Source: Citrobacter freundii (GTDB taxonomy: Bacteria > Pseudomonadota > Gammaproteobacteria > Enterobacterales > Enterobacteriaceae). Taken from it: a stretch of DNA of 64,000 bases. Under the pieces are notes generated by a model. The model did not search any database, had not been told where the DNA came from, and worked only from the letters and a program-made list of their open reading frames with translations. The stretch's first letter is position 1. Every line of letters starts with the position of its first letter. Positions 27,147 through 37,526 of this stretch are shown piece after piece. The DNA lies in assembly GCF_011077955.1 (NCBI RefSeq), contig NZ_JAALBX010000002.1:1-64000 (forward strand). Direction: 5' to 3'. A program made the translations under genes and the position numbers.

Positions 27147-28805
27147 ATGTTCCTTGAACGCATAGAGATTGTCGGTTTTCGCGGGATCAACCGGTTGTCG
27201 TTAATGCTCGAACACACCAATGTATTGATTGGTGAGAACGCCTGGGGTAAGTCAAGCCTGCTGGATGCGCTGACGCTGCTACTGGCTCCTGATTCCCGTC
27301 TCTATTCTTTCACGCGTGAAGACTTCTGGTTCCCACCCGGTGATATCTACGGACGCGAGCATCACCTGCATATTATTTTGACCTTTCGCGAAAATCAGCC
27401 CGGCAGCCATAACGGACGCCGTTACCGTCACCTGAATGATATCTGGGACCGCAGTAATGACGGCTACGCGCGCATTTATTATCGCCTTGAAGGAGAACTG
27501 GCGGATGATGGCGCGGTGATGACCTTGCGCAGTTTTCTGAACCGTCGCGGCGACGCGCTGGCGCTCGATAACATTGACGACCTGGCTTCTCATTTAGTTC
27601 GTCTTAACCCGGTTTTGCGCCTGCGTGATGCGCGTTTTATGCAGCGTATTCGCAACGGCGCCTTACCCGGCACGCCGGAGGTAGAGGTTACGGCGCGGCA
27701 GCTTGATTTTTTAGCCCGGGAACTGGTGGCGCGCCCGCAAAATTTAACCGACAGCCAGATTCGCCAGGGGCTCTCGGCGATGGTGCAACTGCTTGAGCAC
27801 TATTTCGCCGAACAAAGTACCAGCCAGGCTCGCCATCCTCTGCTGCGCCGCCGTTCTCATGATGAACAGCGCAGTTGGCGTTATCTTGATGTGATTAACC
27901 GCATGATAGACAAACCGGGCAGTCGCACCCATCGGGTTATCCTGCTCGGCCTGTTTTCCACACTATTGCAGGCGAAAGGCACCGTCGTGCTCGACCGCGA
28001 CGCCCGCCCGTTGTTGCTGGTGGAAGATCCCGAAACTCGTTTGCATCCCATTATGCTTTCTGTGGCGTGGCAACTGCTGAATTTGCTGCCGCTTCAGAAA
28101 ATCACCACCACCAATTCGAGCGAACTGTTGTCGATGACACCCGTTGAGCAGGTGTGTCGACTGGTGCGTGAATCAGCCCGCGTGTCGGCCTGGCGTCTTG
28201 GCCCGGATGGGATGAATGCCGAAGATAACCGACGTATTGCTTATCATATTCGCTTTAACCGCCCGGCGGCGCTGTTTGCCCGCTGTTGGCTACTGGTAGA
28301 AGGCGAAACGGAGGTGTGGGTGATTAATGAACTGGCGCGCCAGTGCGGTCATCACTTTGATGCCGAAGGGATACGGGTCATTGAATTCGCCCAGTCGGGT
28401 CTTAAGCCGTTAATCAAATTTGCCCAGCGCATGGGAATCGAATGGCATGTCCTGGTGGATGGTGATGAAGCTGGTAAAAAGTATGCCGCCACGGTGCGAA
28501 GCCTGGTAAATAACAACAGCGAGGAGGAACGGGTGCATTTAACCGCGCTGCCTGCGATGGATATGGAGCATTTTATGTACCGCGAGGGCTTTGCCGATGT
28601 GTTTCATCGTATCGCGCAGTTGCCGGAAAATGTCCCAATGAATATGCGCCGGGTTATTGCTAAGGCTATTCACCGTTCGTCAAAACCCGATATTGCCATT
28701 GAAGTGGCGCTGGAGGCAGGGCGGCGGGGCATCGACGCCGTACCGCACCTGCTGCGCAAAATGTTCTCCCGGGTGTTATGGCTGGCCCGGGGGCGCGCGG
28801 ATTAA
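27147..28805 (+). CDS. ybjD: YbjD, OLD-family ATP-dependent endonuclease-like protein
   Basis: Cytoplasmic protein of 552 residues, the E. coli length, with OLD-nuclease architecture. The N-terminal ABC-type ATPase has Walker A G-E-N-A-W-G-K-S-S at about 29-37, and V-E-D-P-E-T-R-L-H-P near 292 is the Walker B region. The C-terminal Toprim domain has L-V-E-G-E-T-E near 384 and V-D-G-D-E-A-G near 437, the acidic residues expected for metal binding. OLD proteins include phage-defence nucleases, but YbjD itself has no established role. The stop overlaps convergent ybjX by four bases. Confidence 0.92.
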   Translation: MFLERIEIVGFRGINRLSLMLEHTNVLIGENAWGKSSLLDALTLLLAPDSRLYSFTREDFWFPPGDIYGREHHLHIILTFRENQPGSHNGRRYRHLNDIWDRSNDGYARIYYRLEGELADDGAVMTLRSFLNRRGDALALDNIDDLASHLVRLNPVLRLRDARFMQRIRNGALPGTPEVEVTARQLDFLARELVARPQNLTDSQIRQGLSAMVQLLEHYFAEQSTSQARHPLLRRRSHDEQRSWRYLDVINRMIDKPGSRTHRVILLGLFSTLLQAKGTVVLDRDARPLLLVEDPETRLHPIMLSVAWQLLNLLPLQKITTTNSSELLSMTPVEQVCRLVRESARVSAWRLGPDGMNAEDNRRIAYHIRFNRPAALFARCWLLVEGETEVWVINELARQCGHHFDAEGIRVIEFAQSGLKPLIKFAQRMGIEWHVLVDGDEAGKKYAATVRSLVNNNSEEERVHLTALPAMDMEHFMYREGFADVFHRIAQLPENVPMNMRRVIAKAIHRSSKPDIAIEVALEAGRRGIDAVPHLLRKMFSRVLWLARGRAD

Positions 28806-29761
28806 TGCGCACTGACCGTATCATTAATTTGTGCGCTAAGGCTGTCCAGCAACTCGTAGCGGCGACGATATTCGGCCCGTTTTTTACTGGCGATATCTTC
28901 CATCGGCTTGCGTGCCACAGCCAGGGGGAGCATGAAATCGCCGCTGGGATTTTTCATGCCATCCATGGATTCCCAGAAACTGTCGTAATCGGCGTGTAGC
29001 TTGTCTTTTTTCTTTTTAGCGTACCGCCAGTTGCGATAAATATGGGTTTCGTTACTCACCGCCTCGATCTGCTCCATTTGCAACAGCGGAGCCAGAAAAC
29101 ACGCCGTCTCAAGCAGCAGTCTTTTCGGGAACAAACCGTGGCAGGCTTTGGTGGCAAGCTGAATCTTCTCATGGGGAACCCAGCTTTTCGCCCCCTGTAA
29201 ACCACCGATAAAAAGCGTCGGTTTTCCGTTACGCTGACACAGTGTGAAGGTCATGCTCGCAAGAACAGTGTCGCTATCATCATAAAACAGTAGGGTGGCT
29301 TCCCCCTCTTTATCGAGAGTGGCGAGCGAGCCGAATTGGATGCGATACTGTTCGTCGTTTTTACCACTCAAACGTGCAAGGCAGACGCCCTGAGTTGACC
29401 AGTGCGCATGTAAAAGCGTTGCGGGTAAAACCTGGTTTAATTGTTTATAGTGAAAATCCAGTGCCGTCAGCGCGTCATAACAAGAGGTTTTGACCGTTAA
29501 CCACGGACGATGCAAACGGCAGGGTAAACCGGGTTGCGCCAGTAGCAGCGCTTCCAGATGCGGTTGTTGAGCCAGTAAGTTTAGTAAGCGTTTCGTGGCA
29601 ATTGGCGCAGCGAGCGAACGCAGCAAAAATTTATGGCGATAGTGAGGGTTATGCCAGGCACTACCCGGCATCCACTGGCCTGAAACCAGGCGTCGAAAAA
29701 GCTGCCAGCCATTGCGGGGTACAGGGTAAATATCATGGTCGGCGTCGAAAATAGTAGACAT
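28802..29761 (-). CDS. ybjX: YbjX, VirK/DUF535 family protein
   Basis: DUF535 (VirK/YbjX) family protein, 319 residues from the chosen ATG. Family relatives, such as Salmonella VirK and YbjX, are PhoPQ-regulated and linked to envelope remodelling and resistance to antimicrobial peptides; the reaction is unknown. The frame continues to 29824, but the residues before M-S-T-I-F-D-A-D-H look untranslated. It is convergent with ybjD and divergent from macA. I found no convincing PhoP box upstream. Confidence 0.85.
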   Translation of the reverse strand: MSTIFDADHDIYPVPRNGWQLFRRLVSGQWMPGSAWHNPHYRHKFLLRSLAAPIATKRLLNLLAQQPHLEALLLAQPGLPCRLHRPWLTVKTSCYDALTALDFHYKQLNQVLPATLLHAHWSTQGVCLARLSGKNDEQYRIQFGSLATLDKEGEATLLFYDDSDTVLASMTFTLCQRNGKPTLFIGGLQGAKSWVPHEKIQLATKACHGLFPKRLLLETACFLAPLLQMEQIEAVSNETHIYRNWRYAKKKKDKLHADYDSFWESMDGMKNPSGDFMLPLAVARKPMEDIASKKRAEYRRRYELLDSLSAQINDTVSAH

Positions 29762-29913
29762 GACTTTGGCTCGAGAAGTAAACGAACCCGTATTTGAGCA
29801 AAGTAACATTGAACGAAATGGCAATGGGTGAAAATATCCATCGCATGAATGAATCTTGTTGAGGGTGCGTTTACATAACGCAATGTACAGATCAAAAAAG
29901 AGATCCTGGATTT

Positions 29914-31029
29914 ATGCGGTTTAAGGGAAAAATGAAGAAACGGTATCTGGTAGTGGGGATACTGGTGTTATTCGCAGGCCTCTGGGCCTGGAAAACGCTG
30001 AATGCGCCAAAGCCGCAATACCAGACCCTGATTGTACGCAAAGGCGATTTGGAACAAACCGTGCTGGCGACCGGTAAACTGGATGCGCTTAAAAAGGTCG
30101 ATGTGGGCGCGCAGGTCAGCGGCCAGCTTAAAACCTTGTCGGTAGAAATTGGCGATAAGGTGAAAAAAGATCAGCTTTTAGGGGTTATCGACCCCGAACA
30201 GGCTGAAAACCAAATAAAAGAGGTGGAAGCGACGTTACAAGAATTACGCGCCCAGCGCATGCAAGCCGTGGCGGAAATGCAACTGGCGAAAGTGACGCTT
30301 GGTCGTCAACAGGCCCTTGCTAAAACTCAGGCTATTTCACGCCAGGATTTGGATACCGCCGTCACTGACCTTGCGGTAAAACAGGCGCGAATCGGTACCA
30401 TCGATGCGCAAATAAAGCGTAACCAGGCGTCGTTAGACACCGCCAAAACCAATCTTGATTTTACGCGGATAATTGCGCCAATGGCGGGCGAAGTAACCCA
30501 AATCACAACCTTGCAAGGCCAGACCGTGATTGCCGCCCAACAAGCGCCGAATATTCTCACCCTCGCAGATCTCAGCACGATGCTTGTGAAAGCGCAGGTG
30601 TCGGAGGCGGATATCATACATCTGCGTCCCGGGCTTAAAGCCTGGTTTACCGTGCTTGGCGATCCGCTGACTCGCTACGAAGGTGTCCTGAAAGATATTC
30701 TGCCAACTCCGGAAAAAGTGAACGACGCGATTTTTTATTACGCGCGTTTTGAAGTGCCAAATCCGAAAAGCGTGTTGCGACTTGATATGACCGCCCAGGT
30801 GCATATCCAGCTTAGCGGCATGAAAAATGTGCTCACCATTCCCCTGGCCGCCTTGGGCGATCCGATTGGCGATAACCGTTACCGCATCACCATTATGCGT
30901 AATGGTGAAACCCGCGAACGTGAAGTCTCAATCGGCGCGCGCAACGACACACAGGTACAGATCGTGAAGGGGCTGGAAGAGGGTGAGGAAGTGGTTATCG
31001 GCAAAACCATGCCTGGAGCTACGCCATGA
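29914..31029 (+). CDS. macA: Macrolide efflux periplasmic adaptor MacA
   Basis: Membrane-fusion protein that links the MacB transporter to TolC for export of macrolides, enterotoxin and other substrates. The product is 371 residues, the E. coli length. One N-terminal membrane helix (about 10-27), lipoyl halves with G-A-Q-V-S-G-Q-L near 65, an alpha-hairpin coiled coil about 90-170, and beta-barrel domains follow. A second ATG at 29932 has a better ribosome-binding site (AAGGGA) and would remove six residues; family length favours 29914. It overlaps macB by four bases. Confidence 0.95.
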   Translation: MRFKGKMKKRYLVVGILVLFAGLWAWKTLNAPKPQYQTLIVRKGDLEQTVLATGKLDALKKVDVGAQVSGQLKTLSVEIGDKVKKDQLLGVIDPEQAENQIKEVEATLQELRAQRMQAVAEMQLAKVTLGRQQALAKTQAISRQDLDTAVTDLAVKQARIGTIDAQIKRNQASLDTAKTNLDFTRIIAPMAGEVTQITTLQGQTVIAAQQAPNILTLADLSTMLVKAQVSEADIIHLRPGLKAWFTVLGDPLTRYEGVLKDILPTPEKVNDAIFYYARFEVPNPKSVLRLDMTAQVHIQLSGMKNVLTIPLAALGDPIGDNRYRITIMRNGETREREVSIGARNDTQVQIVKGLEEGEEVVIGKTMPGATP

Positions 31030-32966
31030 CGGCACTGCTTGAGCTAACCGGCATTCATCGCCGGTATATCTCTGGTGGCGAGCCGGTGGATGTTCTCAAA
31101 GGCGTGACCTTAAGCATCAGTGCCGGTGAAATGGTGGCGATTGTCGGTGCGTCAGGCTCAGGCAAATCCACCCTGATGAATATTCTCGGTTGCCTTGATA
31201 AACCCACCTCTGGCAGTTACAAGGTGGCAGGCGTTGATGTCTCGACCCTAAGCGACGATGAACTGGCGCAGCTTCGTCGCGAGCATTTCGGTTTTATTTT
31301 TCAGCGATACCATTTGTTGTCGCATTTAACTGCCGCCCAGAACGTTGAAATTCCCGCAATATATGCAGGCGTTGGCCGTAAAGCCCGCCAGCAGCGCGCC
31401 CGCGAATTGCTTGACCGGCTGGGCCTGGCGGCGCGGGTGGATTATTCTCCTTCGCAGCTATCCGGCGGCCAGCAACAGCGCGTAAGTATCGCCAGGGCCT
31501 TAATGAACGGCGGGCAGGTCATCCTCGCCGATGAGCCCACCGGCGCGCTGGACAGCCATTCTGGCGAAGAGGTGATGGCGACGCTAAAACAGCTGCGCGA
31601 TAGCGGGCACACGGTGATTATCGTGACCCACGATCCGGCTATCGCCGCCCAGGCGGAGCGCGTGATTGAAATTCGCGATGGCGAAATCATCCGTAATCCG
31701 CCCACCCATTCAGGCAGAGCGGCGGCGAAGATTGAACGTTCGCCTGGCGAAAGCGGCTGGCAGAAATTCACCAGCGGGTTTCGTGAGGCGTTTAGCATGG
31801 CGTGGCTTGCCATGGCGGCCAATAAGATGCGCACCCTGCTGACCATGCTTGGGATTATCATCGGTATCGCCTCGGTGGTATCGATTGTGGTGGTGGGCGA
31901 TGCGGCAAAACAACTGGTGCTGGAGGATATTCGCTCCATTGGCACCAATACCATTGATGTCTATCCCGGCACCGATTTCGGCGATGACGATCCGCAGTAT
32001 CAACAGGCGCTGAAGTACGACGACCTGCTGGCTATTCAGAAACAGCCCTGGGTGCGTTCCGCCACGCCTGCGTTGTCGAGCAATCTGCGGGTTCGCTATG
32101 GCAACAAGGATGTGGCGGCGAGCGCCAACGGCGTCAGCGAGCAGTATTTTAACGTCTATGGCATGACCTTCAGCGAAGGGAATACCTTTAACGAAGCCCA
32201 GAGCCAGGGGCGCGCCCAGGTTGTGGTGGTGGATGAGAATACGCGTCGTCAGCTCTTCCCGAATAAACGCAATGTGGTCGGCGAAGTGATCCTGGTGGGC
32301 AATATGCCAGCCACCATTATCGGCGTGGCGCAGGAAAAACAGTCGATGTTTGGCAGCAGTAAAATTCTGCGCGTTTGGCTGCCATACACCACGATGTCCG
32401 GCAGGGTGATGGGCCAGTCCTGGCTTAACTCAATCACCGTGCGGGTGAAGGACGGCTACAACAGCCAGGAAGCCGAGCAGCAGCTCGCGCGGTTACTCTC
32501 GTTGCGCCACGGTAAAAAAGATATCTTTACCTGGAATATGGATGGTTTCCTGCAAACGGCGGAAAGAACGACCCGGACGCTCCAACTGTTTTTAACGCTG
32601 GTCGCAGTCATCTCGCTACTGGTGGGGGGCATTGGGGTGATGAACATCATGCTGGTTTCTGTTACCGAAAGGACGCGGGAAATCGGCATTCGTATGGCGG
32701 TCGGCGCCAGAGCCAGCGATGTGCTACAACAATTTCTTATCGAGGCGGTACTGGTATGTCTGGTCGGCGGTGCGCTTGGAATTGGGCTATCGTTACTTAT
32801 CGCCTTCACGTTACAGCTTTTCCTGCCTGGCTGGCAAATCGGTTTCTCGGGGCTTGCGTTGTTAACGGCGTTTTTCTGCTCGACCGCGACGGGCGTTTTG
32901 TTCGGGTGGTTGCCGGCACGCAATGCGGCGCGTCTGAATCCGGTTGATGCGCTGGCGCGCGAGTAA
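31026..32966 (+). CDS. macB: Macrolide export ATP-binding/permease protein MacB
   Basis: Inner-membrane ABC transporter subunit working with MacA and TolC, 646 residues (648 in E. coli). The N-terminal ATPase has Walker [10 protein letters not shown] near 42-50, the signature L-S-G-G-Q-Q-Q-R near 145 and Walker B I-L-A-D-E-P. The first membrane helix is near 275, followed by a large periplasmic domain (about 300-520) and three C-terminal helices. This is the MacB fold rather than a standard importer. The start overlaps macA (ATGA). Confidence 0.97.
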   Translation: MTALLELTGIHRRYISGGEPVDVLKGVTLSISAGEMVAIVGASGSGKSTLMNILGCLDKPTSGSYKVAGVDVSTLSDDELAQLRREHFGFIFQRYHLLSHLTAAQNVEIPAIYAGVGRKARQQRARELLDRLGLAARVDYSPSQLSGGQQQRVSIARALMNGGQVILADEPTGALDSHSGEEVMATLKQLRDSGHTVIIVTHDPAIAAQAERVIEIRDGEIIRNPPTHSGRAAAKIERSPGESGWQKFTSGFREAFSMAWLAMAANKMRTLLTMLGIIIGIASVVSIVVVGDAAKQLVLEDIRSIGTNTIDVYPGTDFGDDDPQYQQALKYDDLLAIQKQPWVRSATPALSSNLRVRYGNKDVAASANGVSEQYFNVYGMTFSEGNTFNEAQSQGRAQVVVVDENTRRQLFPNKRNVVGEVILVGNMPATIIGVAQEKQSMFGSSKILRVWLPYTTMSGRVMGQSWLNSITVRVKDGYNSQEAEQQLARLLSLRHGKKDIFTWNMDGFLQTAERTTRTLQLFLTLVAVISLLVGGIGVMNIMLVSVTERTREIGIRMAVGARASDVLQQFLIEAVLVCLVGGALGIGLSLLIAFTLQLFLPGWQIGFSGLALLTAFFCSTATGVLFGWLPARNAARLNPVDALARE

Positions 32967-32981
32967 GGTGTAGAGAAAAGT

Positions 32982-33009
32982 AAAATGCCAGCGTGAAGGC
33001 TGGCATTTT
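32982..33009. terminator. Two-way terminator between macB and cspD
   Basis: A perfect 11-bp stem (32982-32992 with 32999-33009) with A4 on the left and T4 on the right. It serves macB rightward and cspD leftward. Confidence 0.85.
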
Positions 33010-33042
33010 AGCTGTGGGATGTACACAATACAAACAGAAGCG

Positions 33043-33267
33043 TTAAGCGACAGCCGCCTCTGCTTCAAGAGGCACAATCAGGCTGGCGTGATTGCCTTTG
33101 GGCCCTTGATGTACATCAAACCTGACAACTTGTCCGGCTTTGAGCGTACGGTAACCATCCATCTGGATGGTGGAATAATGTGCGAAAATATCTTCGCCGC
33201 CGCCTTCAGGGCAAATAAAACCAAACCCTTTGGCATTATTGAACCACTTAACTGTACCCGTCTCCAT
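33043..33267 (-). CDS. cspD: Cold-shock-like protein CspD
   Basis: Single-domain OB-fold nucleic-acid-binding protein, 74 residues as in E. coli. CspD is not cold-induced; it is made in stationary phase, binds single-stranded DNA and inhibits replication. RNP1-type K-G-F-G-F-I and RNP2-type D-I-F-A-H-Y segments are clear. The frame is open to 33336, but the ATG at 33267 gives the family start M-E-T-G-T-V-K-W-F-N. It is divergent from clpS, as in E. coli. Confidence 0.96.
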   Translation of the reverse strand: METGTVKWFNNAKGFGFICPEGGGEDIFAHYSTIQMDGYRTLKAGQVVRFDVHQGPKGNHASLIVPLEAEAAVA

Positions 33268-33593
33268 GCTTCGACATCCTTCATGAATCTTATAAGTAAG
33301 ATGGAATGAACCGGTGGGTGAGGGTGCGTTGTTCAAAACCTCGCCAACTCACGCCAGTACAATTTAGAGAAATCGGGCAGTGCGTCAAGCGTTTGACGGG
33401 GTGAAATGGATAAGAATCAGTCAAAATTTTGAAGCAGTTAACGCTATTGCCATTAATGTGACAGTGTTCGCGGATAGTAACGATAGATGATAGTTATCTG
33501 TCAATTAAGGTAGATTGAAATGGCGTATAACTGAATGAGCGGCAGGTTACCGGCCTGTGTAATGATTTAGTTAACCAACGATGATTGTAAGCG
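33268..33593. promoter_or_regulatory. cspD-clpS divergent region
   Basis: AT-rich gene-free stretch of 326 bases that must hold both promoters. I could not fix a convincing -35/-10 pair or operator by eye. The clpS ATG has only a weak ribosome-binding site. Confidence 0.35.
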
Positions 33594-33914
33594 ATGGGTA
33601 AGACGAACGAGTGGTTAGATTTCGAGCAGTTAGCAGAAAATAAACTTGATGAGGGGCTAAAACCACCATCTATGTATAAAGTTATGTTAATGAACGATGA
33701 TTACACGCCGATGGAATTTGTTATTGACGTGCTACAAAAGTTCTTTTCTTATGATGTAGAGCGTGCAACACAATTGATGCTCACAGTTCACTATCACGGC
33801 AAGGCCATCTGCGGCATTTTCACCGCAGAAGTCGCTGAAACCAAAGTGGCGATGGTGAATCAGTATGCCAAGAAGCACGAGTATCCGTTACTGTGTACGC
33901 AGGAATTAGCCTGA
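33594..33914 (+). CDS. clpS: ClpAP adaptor ClpS (N-recognin)
   Basis: Small adaptor, 106 residues as in E. coli, that binds proteins with N-terminal Leu, Phe, Tyr or Trp and delivers them to ClpAP. The flexible N-terminus is followed by a folded core with [12 protein letters not shown] near residues 31-42, whose aspartates and methionine form the N-degron pocket, and V-H-Y-H-G-K-A near 64-70. clpA follows after 28 bases. aat, which makes such N-degrons, is 3 kb away. Confidence 0.97.
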   Translation: MGKTNEWLDFEQLAENKLDEGLKPPSMYKVMLMNDDYTPMEFVIDVLQKFFSYDVERATQLMLTVHYHGKAICGIFTAEVAETKVAMVNQYAKKHEYPLLCTQELA

Positions 33915-33942
33915 ACGGCGGATTATATTGAGGGGGGTGCCT

Positions 33943-36216
33943 ATGCTCAATCAAGAACTGGAACTCAGTTTAAACATGGCTTTCGCCAGAGCGCGCGAGC
34001 ACCGACATGAGTTTATGACTGTCGAACATCTGTTACTGGCTCTGCTCAGTAACCCATCGGCCCGCGAAGCGCTGGAAGCGTGTTCGGTGGATTTGGTGGC
34101 GCTTCGACAGGAACTGGAAGCCTTCATCGAACAAACCACGCCCGTCCTACCGGCGAGCGAAGAAGAACGCGATACCCAACCGACGTTGAGTTTTCAACGC
34201 GTACTGCAACGCGCGGTCTTCCATGTACAGTCGTCAGGCCGTAGCGAAGTGACAGGCGCTAATGTGCTGGTGGCGATTTTCAGCGAGCAGGAATCCCAGG
34301 CCGCCTATCTGTTGCGTAAGCATGAAGTCAGCCGTCTTGACGTGGTGAACTTCATTTCTCACGGCACGCGTAAAGATGAGCCGCACCAGTCCAGCGGTTC
34401 AGACAATCCAGTTAACGAAGAGCAAGCAGGCGGGGAGGAGCGTATGGAAAACTTCACCACCAATCTCAACCAGCTTGCGCGCGTCGGTGGAATTGATCCG
34501 CTGATTGGTCGTGATAAAGAGCTGGAACGAACCATCCAGGTGCTGTGCCGTCGTCGCAAAAACAACCCGTTGCTGGTGGGTGAATCCGGCGTTGGGAAAA
34601 CCGCCATTGCTGAAGGTCTCGCCTGGCGTATTGTCCAGGGCGATGTGCCGGAAATCATGGCCGACTGCACCGTCTACTCGCTTGATATTGGTTCCCTGCT
34701 GGCGGGCACCAAATACCGTGGCGATTTCGAAAAACGCTTTAAAGCGCTGCTCAAACAGCTTGAGCAAGACGCCAATAGCATTCTGTTTATTGATGAAATC
34801 CACACTATTATTGGCGCAGGCGCAGCGTCTGGCGGTCAGGTCGATGCGGCAAACCTTATCAAGCCGTTGCTCTCAAGCGGCAAGATCCGTGTGATGGGTT
34901 CAACCACGTATCAGGAATTCAGTAATATTTTTGAAAAAGACCGCGCACTGGCGCGTCGCTTCCAGAAAATCGATATTACTGAGCCGTCTGTGGAAGAAAC
35001 GGTGCAGATCATTAATGGCCTGAAACCGAAATACGAAGCGCATCATGACGTGCGTTATACCGCGAAAGCGGTGCGCGCGGCGGTGGAACTGGCGGTGAAA
35101 TACATCAATGACCGTCATCTGCCGGACAAAGCCATCGACGTTATCGACGAAGCGGGTGCGCGTGCACGCCTGATGCCGGTGAGCAAACGTAAGAAAACCG
35201 TTAACGTCGCGGATATTGAATCCGTGGTGGCGCGTATTGCGCGCATCCCTGAGAAAAGTGTATCGGCAACCGATCGCAATACGCTCAAGAGCCTTGGCGA
35301 CCGTCTGAAAATGCTGGTATTCGGCCAGGATACGGCGATTGAAGCGTTAACCGAAGCGATTAAGATGAGCCGCGCCGGTCTGGGCCAGGACCATAAACCC
35401 GTCGGGTCTTTCCTGTTCGCCGGGCCGACCGGTGTGGGTAAAACCGAAGTCACCGTCCAGTTGGCGAAATCGCTGGGTATTGAACTGCTGCGTTTTGATA
35501 TGTCCGAGTATATGGAACGTCACACCGTTAGCCGTTTGATTGGTGCGCCTCCGGGTTATGTGGGCTTCGATCAGGGCGGTCTGCTGACCGATGCCGTGAT
35601 TAAACACCCGCACGCGGTACTGCTGCTTGATGAAATCGAAAAAGCGCACCCGGACGTGTTTAACCTGCTGTTGCAGGTAATGGACAACGGTACCCTGACC
35701 GACAACAACGGTCGCAAAGCGGATTTCCGTAATGTGATTCTGGTGATGACCACCAATGCGGGCGTTCGGGAAACGGAACGTAAGACCATTGGTTTGATCC
35801 ATCAGGATAACAGTACCGATGCGATGGAAGAGATCAAAAAGATCTTTACGCCGGAGTTCCGTAACCGTCTGGATAACATTATTTGGTTCAACCATCTTAA
35901 TACTGACGTTATCCATCAGGTGGTCGACAAATTTATCGTCGAACTCCAGGTACAGCTTGATCAGAAAGGCGTCTCGCTTGAGGTTAGTCAGGAATCACGC
36001 GACTGGCTGGCTGAGAAAGGCTATGACCGCGCGATGGGCGCACGCCCGATGGCACGCGTCATTCAGGACAACCTGAAAAAACCGCTGGCGAACGAATTGC
36101 TGTTCGGCTCGCTGGTTGATGGCGGGCAGGTCACAGTAGCGCTGGACAAAGAGAAAGGTGAGTTGACCTATCACTTCCAGAGCGCGCAAAAGCACAAGCC
36201 GGAAGCGGCACATTAA
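33943..36216 (+). CDS. clpA: ATP-dependent Clp protease ATP-binding subunit ClpA
   Basis: AAA+ unfoldase hexamer that feeds proteins to ClpP. The 757 residues (758 in E. coli) have the N-domain that binds ClpS (1-140), AAA-1 with Walker A G-E-S-G-V-G-K-T near 213 and Walker B F-I-D-E-I-H, and AAA-2 with Walker A G-P-T-G-V-G-K-T near 494 and L-L-D-E-I-E. The ClpP-docking loop I-G-L-I-H is present near 616. The ATG at 33943, after GAGGGGGG, was preferred to the in-frame start at 33928. Confidence 0.97.
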   Translation: MLNQELELSLNMAFARAREHRHEFMTVEHLLLALLSNPSAREALEACSVDLVALRQELEAFIEQTTPVLPASEEERDTQPTLSFQRVLQRAVFHVQSSGRSEVTGANVLVAIFSEQESQAAYLLRKHEVSRLDVVNFISHGTRKDEPHQSSGSDNPVNEEQAGGEERMENFTTNLNQLARVGGIDPLIGRDKELERTIQVLCRRRKNNPLLVGESGVGKTAIAEGLAWRIVQGDVPEIMADCTVYSLDIGSLLAGTKYRGDFEKRFKALLKQLEQDANSILFIDEIHTIIGAGAASGGQVDAANLIKPLLSSGKIRVMGSTTYQEFSNIFEKDRALARRFQKIDITEPSVEETVQIINGLKPKYEAHHDVRYTAKAVRAAVELAVKYINDRHLPDKAIDVIDEAGARARLMPVSKRKKTVNVADIESVVARIARIPEKSVSATDRNTLKSLGDRLKMLVFGQDTAIEALTEAIKMSRAGLGQDHKPVGSFLFAGPTGVGKTEVTVQLAKSLGIELLRFDMSEYMERHTVSRLIGAPPGYVGFDQGGLLTDAVIKHPHAVLLLDEIEKAHPDVFNLLLQVMDNGTLTDNNGRKADFRNVILVMTTNAGVRETERKTIGLIHQDNSTDAMEEIKKIFTPEFRNRLDNIIWFNHLNTDVIHQVVDKFIVELQVQLDQKGVSLEVSQESRDWLAEKGYDRAMGARPMARVIQDNLKKPLANELLFGSLVDGGQVTVALDKEKGELTYHFQSAQKHKPEAAH

Positions 36217-36233
36217 GTGATTTACCGATAAAT

Positions 36234-36262
36234 AAAAGGCCGGGGAATTCCCCGGCCTTTTT
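36234..36262 (+). terminator. Terminator of clpA
   Basis: A 12-bp perfect stem (36234-36245 with 36250-36261) with A4 before and T5 after, 17 bases past the clpA stop. It can also work leftward for infA. Confidence 0.88.
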
Positions 36263-36306
36263 ATATTCAAAGCGCCGCAAGTCAGCCGCGCCGATGCAAT
36301 TAATAC

Positions 36307-36528
<222 letters not shown>

Positions 36529-36788
36529 ATCCTCTGGGGTATCACTACCAATGTTTTGAACCGGCAAGATAATGCCCAAGTTCACCAAATATGTAAAGAT
36601 TTTGCGGTTGATAAACCGGCAAAGTTGATTCTGCGCATGGCCCGCTGACACAGCATTAGCCGCATCCAGAACGCAAACGTTAAGGGAGAATAAAGCCAAA
36701 GCTGTGGATCCTAAACGGCGGCGGGCAATGTGAAGAGTTTTCTCTGCGGGCAACAGTATAGCACTTCCCGGCACAATGTACCGAAAAG

Positions 36789-37496
36789 TTACTGACAACG
36801 CTTATCGAACAGCGTTTTAGGTACCCAGCAATGCGATTGCAGCGGCTGCGTTTTCATTACACTGAGATAATTCAGGTAATCGCGGCGGGGGATCTCAATT
36901 GCACCTAACGACGCGGTATGAGTATTTAGCACCTGACAATCAATAAGCTTGCCGCCCTGACGGATAAAATAGTCGCAAAAGACCAGTAATGCCGTTTTCG
37001 AGGCGTTCACGCGTTGGCTGAACATTGATTCGCCGCAAAACAGCGCGCCCTGCGCCACACCATACATACCGCCCACCAGTTCATCCTGATGCCATACTTC
37101 TATGGAATGCGCATGACCAAGCTCGTGCAATCGAATATACGCACTCAGCACGTCAGGTGTTATCCAGGTGCCTTCAAGCCGATCGCTGGCACAGGCAGTA
37201 ATGACTTCATCGAAGGCGTGATTCAAGGTCACCGTGTAAGGCGATGAATTATGAAAGCGACGCATGCTACGGCTTTGGTGAAACGCGTCGGGAAACAATA
37301 CGGCGCGTGGATCAGGTGACCACCATAAAATCGGGTCACCTGGCGAGAACCAGGGGAAAATGCCGCGCTGGTAGGCCATTAACAAACGCGCAGGGCTGAG
37401 ATCGCCCCCGAGCGCCAACAGGCCATTCGGTTCCCGCAATGCCCCTTCCGGCGAAGGAAAGGTGATTGATTCACGAGAAAGCTGCACCAGACGCAT
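36789..37496 (-). CDS. aat: Leucyl/phenylalanyl-tRNA-protein transferase Aat
   Basis: Transfers Leu or Phe from tRNA to proteins with N-terminal Arg or Lys, creating N-degrons for ClpS-ClpAP. The 235 residues (234 in E. coli) show the family motifs [18 protein letters not shown] near 48-65, G-T-W-I-T-P near 130 and S-I-E-V-W near 152. It lies downstream of cydC and upstream of infA on the same strand. Confidence 0.97.
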   Translation of the reverse strand: MRLVQLSRESITFPSPEGALREPNGLLALGGDLSPARLLMAYQRGIFPWFSPGDPILWWSPDPRAVLFPDAFHQSRSMRRFHNSSPYTVTLNHAFDEVITACASDRLEGTWITPDVLSAYIRLHELGHAHSIEVWHQDELVGGMYGVAQGALFCGESMFSQRVNASKTALLVFCDYFIRQGGKLIDCQVLNTHTASLGAIEIPRRDYLNYLSVMKTQPLQSHCWVPKTLFDKRCQ

Positions 37497-37526
37497 CTAC
37501 CAGGCTCCACCGCATGACATTATTGT

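Noticed and set aside
29880-29930. PhoP-box-like GTTTA words upstream of ybjX and around the macA start
   Set aside because: The spacing between the half-sites is 3 bases or the second half-site is missing; a PhoP box needs 5 bases between two such words.
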